Assembly (NCBI GenBank): GCA_031270285.1
Contig: JAISXY010000029.1
Span: 1 to 33,000, forward strand
Length of the DNA: 33,000 nt
Direction of reading: 5' to 3'
Origin: Campylobacteraceae bacterium
Lineage (GTDB): Bacteria > Campylobacterota > Campylobacteria > Campylobacterales > Campylobacteraceae
Part shown: piece after piece, positions 18,542 to 24,789 of the stretch
Layout of the letters: every line of letters starts with the position of its first letter
How positions within the stretch are numbered: position 1 is the stretch's first letter
Made by a program: the position numbers and the translations under genes
The notes under the pieces: generated by a model
Seen by the model: the letters and a program-made list of their open reading frames with translations, nothing else
What the model was told of the DNA's origin: nothing
Database searches by the model: none

Positions 18542-19204
18542 TTGCGTATCGTTATTTTTTTGCTTTTATCTATTGCCTTGCTATTCGGCGCAAATATTAC
18601 AGATATAACTCACTCGGATAAACATGATAAAAAAAGCGGCGCATTTAATCTTATTCTCTCATTTGATGGCAGTTTCAATACCTCTTTTGAACAAAAATAT
18701 GAAGACGGCGCTATAACGCTGATTTTTGACGGTTTAAACAGCAATAAACCTTTCATGAAGACATTTAGCGACTCTGCGATTCAAAGCGTAAGCATCAAGC
18801 AGTCAGATAAAAACTCTACTAAAATCTCATTTGCCAGCAAACAACTGTTTGATATATCTATCTCAAATAACAGCGATAAACTTTATATCGCTCTAACTCC
18901 CAAAGCCGTTCCGCTTACAATGGAAGATATTGTAAAAAATACGGGAGACGGAAAAATCATCAGTTATATTTTGGATATACTTTTTTATGTCGTTATAGGA
19001 TTATTTGTTCTAACGGCCGCTCTCATGCTGTTTTTGAAGGTTAAACTATTTTCTGTCAAAAAAACAGAGACGATAGAAGAGCCTGAAAATTCTACCTCAG
19101 AACTCAATTCTAATGAGATAAAAATAAAAAAATCTACTCTGCCAAGACAGCCAAAAACAAAACCTCAAAAAAAGAAAATACCGCAGAAAACTCTTTTTGA
19201 TTAG
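18542..19204 (+). CDS. Hypothetical membrane-anchored periplasmic protein (AMIN-like fold possible)
   Basis: I do not recognise this 220-aa protein. It has a signal peptide (MRIVIFLLLSIALLFGA), then a beta-rich periplasmic part (about 20-125) with alternating patterns such as FNLILSFDGSF, ITLIFDG and KLYIALTP, resembling AMIN-type domains. One membrane helix follows (about 143-165), then a basic, Pro/Lys-rich cytoplasmic tail (about 190-220, LPRQPKTKPQKKK). The start is TTG at 18542 with AAGGA 7 nt upstream; no better start preserves the signal. It stands alone, divergent from uvrA and convergent with pstB. AMIN domains often act at the cell envelope or in secretin complexes, but nothing here proves that. 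Confidence 0.7.
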   Translation: MRIVIFLLLSIALLFGANITDITHSDKHDKKSGAFNLILSFDGSFNTSFEQKYEDGAITLIFDGLNSNKPFMKTFSDSAIQSVSIKQSDKNSTKISFASKQLFDISISNNSDKLYIALTPKAVPLTMEDIVKNTGDGKIISYILDILFYVVIGLFVLTAALMLFLKVKLFSVKKTETIEEPENSTSELNSNEIKIKKSTLPRQPKTKPQKKKIPQKTLFD

Positions 19205-19232
19205 CAGTTTTTAAAAGCTGTAAATATTAAAA

Positions 19233-20018
19233 TTACCCGAACTTGCCCGTTATATACTCTTCCGTTAATCTCTCTTTGGGGTTTATGAAAAGCTCTTCGG
19301 TCGGACTTAACTCAATCAAATCTCCAAGATACATGAACGCCGTATAGTCGCTGACGCGGGCTGCTTGCTGCATATTGTGCGTTACGATTATGATGCTAAC
19401 GCTGCTTTTAAGTTCTGTTATAAGCTGTTCAACCGCTTGCGTTGAGATAGGATCAAGCGCCGAAGTCGGTTCGTCAAACAAAAGCACTTGAGGCTCAACC
19501 GCTATAGCGCGCGCAATACAAAGTCTTTGCTGCTGACCGCCCGAGAGTGAGTTTGCATCGCTTTTCAACCTGTCTTTGACTTCATTCCAGATAACCGCTT
19601 TTTTTAAAGCTTTTTCTATTTTTTCATTTAATTCGGATTTTGATTTAATGCCTTTGAGCTTTAATCCATATGCGATATTGTCCCAAATAGACATGGGAAA
19701 GGAGGTCGGTTTTTGAAAAATCATACCGATTTTTGTACGCAAATCAATCAAATCCGTCTTTGGTTCAAGTATATTTTGTCCGTTAAAAATAATCTTGCCT
19801 TTATAAATATTGCCCGCATATAAGTCATGAATACGGTTAAAACACCGCAGCAGCGTAGTTTTTCCGCAACCGCTCGGACCTATAAGAGCAGTGATTTTGT
19901 TTTTACCGATAGGCATATTTATATCTTTTAAACTGCTTTGCGCTGTGTTTGCATAAGAAAAAGAGAGATTTGTTACCTCAAGGGCTCTATTTTCTTTAAT
20001 ATCTGCGATTGTTGCCAA
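19233..20018 (-). CDS. pstB: Phosphate ABC transporter ATP-binding protein
   Basis: PstB energises high-affinity phosphate import by PstSCAB. The 261-aa protein has Walker [10 protein letters not shown] (47-55), a Q-loop (MIFQKP), signature LSGGQQQR, Walker [14 protein letters not shown] and the H-switch [15 protein letters not shown] and [11 protein letters not shown] are characteristic of PstB. The start is TTG at 20018, directly after the pstA stop with one base between; GAGGAG lies about 5 nt upstream. It is the last gene of the pst operon. The convergent 18542 gene ends 28 nt beyond, with only a weak hairpin in the gap. Confidence 0.96.
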   Translation of the reverse strand: MATIADIKENRALEVTNLSFSYANTAQSSLKDINMPIGKNKITALIGPSGCGKTTLLRCFNRIHDLYAGNIYKGKIIFNGQNILEPKTDLIDLRTKIGMIFQKPTSFPMSIWDNIAYGLKLKGIKSKSELNEKIEKALKKAVIWNEVKDRLKSDANSLSGGQQQRLCIARAIAVEPQVLLFDEPTSALDPISTQAVEQLITELKSSVSIIIVTHNMQQAARVSDYTAFMYLGDLIELSPTEELFINPKERLTEEYITGKFG

Positions 20019-20019
20019 A

Positions 20020-20856
20020 TTATCTCCTCTTTTTAATGATTAATCTGCCTGTTATATTTATCCCGAGAACAAATATAGAGAGTAAAAATGCCGCCGCCCA
20101 ACCGAGATTTTGCCAATCCGTATAAGGACTTGTGGCATAGTTAAACATGGTAACTGTAAGCGACGACATAGGTGCGTTTAAGTCCGTACTGAAAAAGTTA
20201 TTATTGAAAGATGTGAACAGCAGTGGAGCAGTTTCGCCGCTGATTCTTGCGATTGAGAGAAGTGCGCCTGTTAAAATGCCTATTTTAGCGCCTCTATATA
20301 CAACGCCCGTTATAACTTTATATCTTGAAGCTCCCAAAGCAGCCGCAGCTTCTCTTTGGGTTTGAGGGACAAGCGAGAGCATATCGTCCGTTACTCTTAA
20401 AACTATCGGTATCATTATAATCACCAGTGCAACTATGCCCGCCCAGCCTGAAAAGTGTCCTGCCGGATGAACCAAAATCGCATATACAAATGCGCCTATT
20501 ACTATTGAAGGCGAACTCATCATGATATCGCTCAAATCCCTTATAAGATTTGCGAGTTTACTTTTTTGTCCGTATTCGCTTAAAAATGTACCTGCCAATA
20601 TACCTATGGGAATTCCCACAATAGAGGCAAAAAATACAAGCATTGCCTGACCTGTCAGGGCATTTTTTAAACCGCCGCCTTCAATACCCGCAGGCGCTGC
20701 ATTATGTAAAAATATATCAAGATTGAGCGCAAAAAAACCTTTATAAAGCAATACAAAAAGTATCCAAAACAGAAAAGCTATGCCAAAAACGGCGCTTAAA
20801 ATACAAAGTGTTAAAACAATACGGCTGATGATCGTTCTTTTTGTTTTGGCTGTCAT
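20020..20856 (-). CDS. pstA: Phosphate ABC transporter permease PstA
   Basis: PstA is one of the two inner-membrane channel subunits of the phosphate importer. The 278-aa protein shows about six hydrophobic helices. The cytoplasmic EAA loop, [17 protein letters not shown] followed by [21 protein letters not shown], is the permease-ATPase contact and is typical of PstA. The start ATG at 20856 overlaps the pstC stop by 4 nt (ATGA). pstB follows after one base. Confidence 0.95.
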   Translation of the reverse strand: MTAKTKRTIISRIVLTLCILSAVFGIAFLFWILFVLLYKGFFALNLDIFLHNAAPAGIEGGGLKNALTGQAMLVFFASIVGIPIGILAGTFLSEYGQKSKLANLIRDLSDIMMSSPSIVIGAFVYAILVHPAGHFSGWAGIVALVIIMIPIVLRVTDDMLSLVPQTQREAAAALGASRYKVITGVVYRGAKIGILTGALLSIARISGETAPLLFTSFNNNFFSTDLNAPMSSLTVTMFNYATSPYTDWQNLGWAAAFLLSIFVLGINITGRLIIKKRR

Positions 20857-21713
20857 TGAGCCGTCCTTAATTTTCTAAAAAATATAAATTTTGCTATGCC
20901 TATAACTATAAAACTAATCGCAAAGAGTATAAGAGCCAGATAAAAAAGCGATGAATAGTAAAGCGCGCTGTCGGCTTCTGTGAATTCATTTGCCAAAGTT
21001 ACGGGGATAGAGGTAGCAGCAGATGTTATCGTATCCGGTATTTTGTGAACATTTCCCATGACAAATGTTACAGCCATAGTCTCTCCTATAGCACGCCCCA
21101 AAGCCAAAATAGCAGCTCCCAAAACGCCGGCTTTTGCGTAAGGGATTATCACGCTTTTTATCACATCCCATTTTGTTGCTCCCAAAGCGTAAGCAGACTC
21201 TTTTAAAATATCCGGCGTTGTGTTCATGGCATCTCTTGCGACAGAAGCCATAAATGGCAATATCATGATAGAAAGCACTATACCCGCACTCAAAAGCCCA
21301 AGTCCGTTTCCTCCAAACAACACCCTTAAAATCGGCGCAAAATAGAAAAGTCCCCACATGCCGTAAATCACAGATGGAATCGCGGCCAGCAGTTCAATAG
21401 CGACACCAACAGGCGCTTTTAGTTTTTGGACGGCTATTTCACTTAAAAATATCGCTATTCCAAGAGCTAACGGCACAGCTAAAGCCATAGCTATGAGCGT
21501 AGAAAGAATGGAGCCTGCGATGGCAGGAAAACCTCCGAAAATCTCAAGATTGGGCGCCCATTTTGATGATATTAGAAAGTCCGTTCCAAAAGTATCTATA
21601 GCGGGTTTTGCTTCAATAAACAAAACTATAAATATCGCCAAAAGTATAACAAAAAGAGCAAAAGCCGCAAGCCTTGTAATATTTAAAAATATAAAATCGT
21701 TTATTTTATTCAC
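20853..21713 (-). CDS. pstC: Phosphate ABC transporter permease PstC
   Basis: PstC is the partner channel subunit of PstA. The 286-aa protein starts with a membrane helix (about 12-33), then carries the family features SSKWAPNLEIFGGFPAIAGS, AIPSVIYGMWGLF and the EAA loop LGATKWDVIKSVIIPYAKAG followed by LALGRAIGETMAV. The start is GTG at 21713 with AAGG about 8 nt upstream. Its own putative Pho-box promoter lies immediately upstream, and pstS is 747 bp further up beyond a repeat cluster. pstA overlaps its end by 4 nt. Confidence 0.95.
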   Translation of the reverse strand: MNKINDFIFLNITRLAAFALFVILLAIFIVLFIEAKPAIDTFGTDFLISSKWAPNLEIFGGFPAIAGSILSTLIAMALAVPLALGIAIFLSEIAVQKLKAPVGVAIELLAAIPSVIYGMWGLFYFAPILRVLFGGNGLGLLSAGIVLSIMILPFMASVARDAMNTTPDILKESAYALGATKWDVIKSVIIPYAKAGVLGAAILALGRAIGETMAVTFVMGNVHKIPDTITSAATSIPVTLANEFTEADSALYYSSLFYLALILFAISFIVIGIAKFIFFRKLRTAQ

Positions 21714-21744
21714 AAAAAGCCTTAAATTGATACTTTGAGTTTTT

Positions 21745-21777
21745 ATTTTAACGCCTGCTTATTGCAAAATGGTTACA
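21745..21777 (-). promoter_or_regulatory. Putative Pho-box promoter of pstC
   Basis: On the minus strand TGTAACCATTTTGCAATA (21777-21760) consists of two heptamers separated by 4 bp (11-bp period). Nine bp later comes a -10-like TAAAAT (21750-21745). The same box with the same 9-bp gap lies before pstS; the two boxes agree at 15 of 18 positions. The spacing matches PhoB-type promoters, in which the box replaces the -35. The sequence differs from the E. coli CTGTCAT repeat and, as I recall, from the C. jejuni PhosR box. Confidence 0.6.
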
Positions 21778-21900
21778 AAGATTTGGAAGAATTTTGTTAT
21801 TGCAAATCGCTTTGATAGGCGATAATCCCTTTTGTTTCATCATTATAAACAAAACCTCTTATACATTCCGCCCCCTATTCTTTCATTATTCCTATGTTTT

Positions 21901-22396
21901 CTCATGTCATTCCCGTTTGAATAATGCGACCCAGTCTCTTTTTCTCATTCCCACCTCCTCTTATGTTATTCCCGCTCCCTTTTATGTCATTCCCGCGACC
22001 TACGCCCAAGCTTACGAAGTAAGCGCATATCGTGAGGGATGGCGGAAATCCATCTTCTCATGACGACTATTTGTTAAAAATCCATTTTTCCGTAAAAGCA
22101 TTTTTGTTGTTTCTTTTTTGGATACCCGTTTTCACGGGTATGACGAAGGGTGTATGTCATTCCCGCGCAGGCGGGAATCCAAAACAAGCGAAGCGTTTTT
22201 GCGTAAGCAAAATGTTTCCTTGAAAACAAGCGAAGCGCTTTCGGCTTGCTGAAATGTTTCCTTGAAAGCGCATTAAATTATTTTGCATATTAAATAAAGT
22301 AGAAGCGCATAAAACTAAAAAACCTTATTTTTTATATTCTTTTTTTGGATACCCGACTACTCGGGTATGACAAAAGGGACGGATATGACGAAAGGG
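21901..22396. repeat. dRS3-like repeat cluster between pstS and pstC
   Basis: This gene-free stretch holds many copies of one hairpin family. Half-sites (TCATTCCCG and variants) lie at 21901-21915, 21944-21953, 21961-21975 and 21982-21996. The last opens a long composite copy to about 22049 with an inner GCTTAC-GAA-GTAAGC hairpin (22010-22024). Complete hairpins are ATACCCG/CGGGTAT (22122-22141), ATTCCCGC/GCGGGAAT in the opposite orientation (22159-22178) and ATACCCGA/TCGGGTAT (22349-22368). A half copy lies at 22381-22396. Flanks are conserved: TTTTTTGGAT on one side, ATGACGAAGGG on the other. The short ORFs at 21794-22223 only read through these repeats. Confidence 0.8.
22181..22264. repeat. 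Two tandem 42-bp repeats
   Basis: Unit 1 (22181-22222) and unit 2 (22223-22264) abut directly. Both begin AAAACAAGCGAAGCG and end AATGTTTCCTTG, and they match at 33 of 42 positions. The differences are concentrated in the middle, where unit 1 can form TTTTGC-GTAA-GCAAAA and unit 2 an AAGCGCTT palindrome. They adjoin the hairpin at 22159-22178. Confidence 0.75.
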
Positions 22397-22458
22397 GGCG
22401 GTAAACAAATCTTACCGCCGCCAGCGCCGCCAAAATTGACAAACCTCATTCAATTTTG
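22397..22458 (-). terminator. Two hairpins downstream of pstS
   Basis: Read on the minus strand, CAAAATTGA (22458-22450) and TCAATTTTG (22439-22431) form a 9-bp stem with a 10-nt loop, starting 3 nt after the pstS stop. A second stem, TTACCGCC/GGCGGTAA (22419-22412 and 22404-22397), has a 7-nt loop. Neither has a U-tract. They may protect the pstS mRNA end or limit read-through into pstCAB. Confidence 0.45.
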
Positions 22459-22460
22459 TA

Positions 22461-23459
22461 CTATTTCAAACCGTTATCTTTCCAGTATTCTCGTATAAGA
22501 TTTTTGGTTTCCAAAGGTAACGGAACATATCCTAATTTTGCTATCATGTCATCGCCCTTGTCAAAAGCCCAATTGAAAAAGTTTATAATCTTTTTGTTCA
22601 TGTCAGGCTTGTCCGTAGGCAGTAAGATAAAAGTCGCCGCAACAATCGGATATGCGTTATCGCCCTCTTGCAACACTAAAATTTGATAAAAGTTATCAGC
22701 CTTGCTCCATTTTGCCATTTTAGCGGCAGATTTGAAATTGTTATCGTTAGGCTCTACCCATTTGCCGCTTTTTGTCGTCAAAACAGCTCTTGCAAGGTCA
22801 TTTTTGAGCGCATATGCATTTTCAAGATAACCTATAGAGTTTGGGGTTTGCGCTATCATGGATGTAACTCCCTCGTTTCCTTTTGCGGCGATGCCTACAG
22901 GCCAGTCAATCGCTTTACCGATGCCATAACTATTTGTCCACTCTTTACTGATACCGGCTAAAAAACTTGTAAAGTTATAAGTTGTTCCCGAGCCATCGCT
23001 TCGTCTTACAACTGTTATAGCGCTGTTCGGAAGCTTTAAATTTGGATTGTCTTTGGCGATTTTGGCGTCATTCCATTTTGTAATTTTACCAAGATATATG
23101 TCAGCCACAACCTCATTTTTTAGTTTCAACTCACTATCTTTAATTCCTTCAATGTTATAAGCCAAAACTATTGAACCTACAAGTGAAGGAAACTGCAAAA
23201 CTTTCGCCTCCGCTATACCTTTTTTGTCCAACGGTTCGTCTGTCGCACCAAAATCAACAATTCTTGAGGTTATCTGCTTGACCCCTCCGCCGGAACCTAT
23301 GGATTGGTAATTTATCTGGTTACTGCTTTCCTGTTCGTAAGAGTATGCCCAGCTAAAATATGCAGGCGCAGGAAATGACGCACCCGCTCCATTTATCTTA
23401 TCGGCGGCAATTAAAGCCATAGAACACAGCATCAAAGATGCGATACTTTTTCTTAACAT
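22461..23459 (-). CDS. pstS: Periplasmic phosphate-binding protein PstS
   Basis: PstS captures inorganic phosphate in the periplasm and hands it to PstCA. The 332-aa protein has a signal peptide (MLRKSIASLMLCSMALIAA) without a lipobox, so it is probably soluble. Phosphate-contact motifs are GAGASFPAP (24-32), SIGSGGGVKQI, DFGATDEPL and the hallmark RRSDGSGTTYNFT. The start ATG has AAGGAG upstream. It leads the pst genes, but pstC lies 747 bp further on, and hairpins follow the pstS stop directly. pstS may therefore be transcribed mainly on its own. Confidence 0.97.
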   Translation of the reverse strand: MLRKSIASLMLCSMALIAADKINGAGASFPAPAYFSWAYSYEQESSNQINYQSIGSGGGVKQITSRIVDFGATDEPLDKKGIAEAKVLQFPSLVGSIVLAYNIEGIKDSELKLKNEVVADIYLGKITKWNDAKIAKDNPNLKLPNSAITVVRRSDGSGTTYNFTSFLAGISKEWTNSYGIGKAIDWPVGIAAKGNEGVTSMIAQTPNSIGYLENAYALKNDLARAVLTTKSGKWVEPNDNNFKSAAKMAKWSKADNFYQILVLQEGDNAYPIVAATFILLPTDKPDMNKKIINFFNWAFDKGDDMIAKLGYVPLPLETKNLIREYWKDNGLK

Positions 23460-23489
23460 AATTTTCTCCTTAAAGTTTTTACATGCAGA

Positions 23490-23522
23490 AGTATATGGAG
23501 CTTTTGTTGCAGAAAGGTTACA
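23490..23522 (-). promoter_or_regulatory. Putative Pho-box promoter of pstS
   Basis: On the minus strand TGTAACCTTTCTGCAACA (23522-23505) is followed after 9 bp by TATACT (23495-23490) and then AAGGAG and the pstS ATG. This is the arrangement seen at pstC. An additional TGCAACA lies 13 bp upstream (23535-23529). The remaining 210 bp up to the next gene hold no ORF or clear structure. Confidence 0.65.
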
Positions 23523-23745
23523 AGTTTTTGTTGCATAATTTCAATCATAAAAATAATGCGTTGTATGCAATATTTGTATATTTTGTTTTTGATTTTGCAA
23601 TTATAGTGGTAATTAGGGGGTTACTATTTATAACTTTAAAAGATAATACAGCTGCATGAGGCATTAAAAAAATTTTGTTTTAAACCATAAGCAGGATTTA
23701 AAACTAACTGTCATAAATGTTATATTATTATATATCCGTAGTAAA

Positions 23746-24435
23746 TTATGCGCAAATCATCGGCGAATATATAACGGTCTCTTTCGGCTTAAAATAGACT
23801 ACGCAATTCATGCCCTGCGCTAACTGCTCTATCATGTGCTCTTTTTTCGCATCTCTATCGCTACCCTCTATACTGAGCAAAAATATAGGATATCTTTTAT
23901 CGTTGAACTTTATATATTCGCCTGTCTTGACAGCAAGCTTTATCGTAATAGAAGCGCTATGTTGATGGCTGTCAAGCAGTTTACTCACAAGCTGTGTAAA
24001 TTTTTCTATCTGCAGTTTAAGTTCCGGAAACGTAGGATCAAAGTCTTTTTTAAAGGCTATTTTACGGCTTATGGAAACTGCGCTGATACACAAATCTAAA
24101 AGTGAATAAATATTGACAAATTCACCGCTTTCATCAAATGAGACAAATCTTTTGACATGCTTTTTGTAAAGTTTGATACCTATATTATCATCGTCTAAAT
24201 ATCCGACTGTTATGCCATAAAATGAATTTTCACCAAGCCGAAAGTCAAAGAGCGTCGTTTTAAATCCGAAAGTCATGCTTGCGTAAGCGCTTGCCATGTC
24301 AAAAAGTTCTCTTGCTCCGACCTGCGGAAGCAGATACTGCGCCTCTTGATTTATCATCACTATTTTGCCGTTTAAATCAAAAAGAATAAACGGGTTATAG
24401 TCATTATCTATCCATTGTTCGTAAAATTGCACCAA
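23746..24435 (-). CDS. PAS-like protein with degenerate kinase-like C-terminus
   Basis: The 229-aa cytoplasmic protein starts with a PAS-type pattern (about 8-100: NPFILFDLNGKIVMINQEAQYLLP). The rest (about 105-229) has the rhythm of a histidine-kinase dimerisation and ATPase region. LLDLCISAVSISRK and LKLQIEKFTQLVSKLLDSHQ precede beta strands SASITIKLAVKTGEYIKF and YPIFLLSIEGSDRD. No phosphoacceptor His box, N-box or glycine-rich lid is visible, so it is unlikely to be an active kinase. The start is TTG 24435 (AGAGG 9 nt upstream, overlapping the preceding gene's end) or GTG 24432. It is third in line after rpoD and the sigma-4 protein. Function unknown. Confidence 0.7.
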   Translation of the reverse strand: MVQFYEQWIDNDYNPFILFDLNGKIVMINQEAQYLLPQVGARELFDMASAYASMTFGFKTTLFDFRLGENSFYGITVGYLDDDNIGIKLYKKHVKRFVSFDESGEFVNIYSLLDLCISAVSISRKIAFKKDFDPTFPELKLQIEKFTQLVSKLLDSHQHSASITIKLAVKTGEYIKFNDKRYPIFLLSIEGSDRDAKKEHMIEQLAQGMNCVVYFKPKETVIYSPMICA

Positions 24436-24440
24436 GCGTT

Positions 24441-24722
24441 TTAACCTCTATAATACTCTATAAGTAATCTGCCGATTCTTGGACTTTTTAACTTTTTGAT
24501 AGCTGTATTCTCTATCTGTCTCACTCGTTCCCTTGTAGTATTTAATATAATAGATACTTCCTCAAGCGTCATGTCGCCTAAACAATATTCGCCGTAAATC
24601 GCTTTCGCCAAACCAACATAATACTCTGCCGTATCTTTTATACATCTCTCCTCTACGGCGTGTATTTTAGCCCTTTGTTCATTAGTCAAAGATAAATTAT
24701 CTACTTTGTTTGTCTTTTTCAT
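24441..24722 (-). CDS. Stand-alone sigma70 region 4-like DNA-binding protein
   Basis: The 93-aa protein ends in a region 4.2 helix-turn-helix: [20 protein letters not shown], then NTAIKKLKSPRIGR. Aligned by eye with the RpoD C-terminus next door ([20 protein letters not shown]), 27 of 42 residues are identical. The N-terminal half (ERCIKDTAEYYVGLAKAIYG) does not resemble region 4.1, and regions 1-3 are absent. It could bind -35 DNA or occupy the sigma-4 site of polymerase as a partial sigma or modulator; this is inference. ATG at 24722 has only a weak ribosome site (GCGGGCAG). It lies 67 nt after rpoD on the same strand, and the PAS-like gene follows after 5 nt. Confidence 0.8.
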   Translation of the reverse strand: MKKTNKVDNLSLTNEQRAKIHAVEERCIKDTAEYYVGLAKAIYGEYCLGDMTLEEVSIILNTTRERVRQIENTAIKKLKSPRIGRLLIEYYRG

Positions 24723-24789
24723 CTGCCCGCTTATGCTTATAATTTATTTGATAATGCAAATTCATAGATCATGCGACAATATATCAGTT

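Noticed and set aside
20608-20617. GGGAATTCCC palindrome resembling the repeat arms
   Set aside because: It lies inside pstA coding sequence, with no loop and none of the repeat's flanks; a chance codon match.
20986-21357. 123-aa minus-strand ORF inside pstC
   Set aside because: It is a frame-shifted reading of pstC on the same strand, rich in Cys, Arg and Phe; pstC itself is intact.
21901-22396. CRISPR array
   Set aside because: Repeats vary in spacing and orientation, spacers are not of even length, and no cas gene is present.
23708-23714. CTGTCAT, the E. coli Pho-box half-site, upstream of pstS
   Set aside because: It is on the wrong strand, sits just after the PAS-like gene far from the pstS start, and has no good second repeat.
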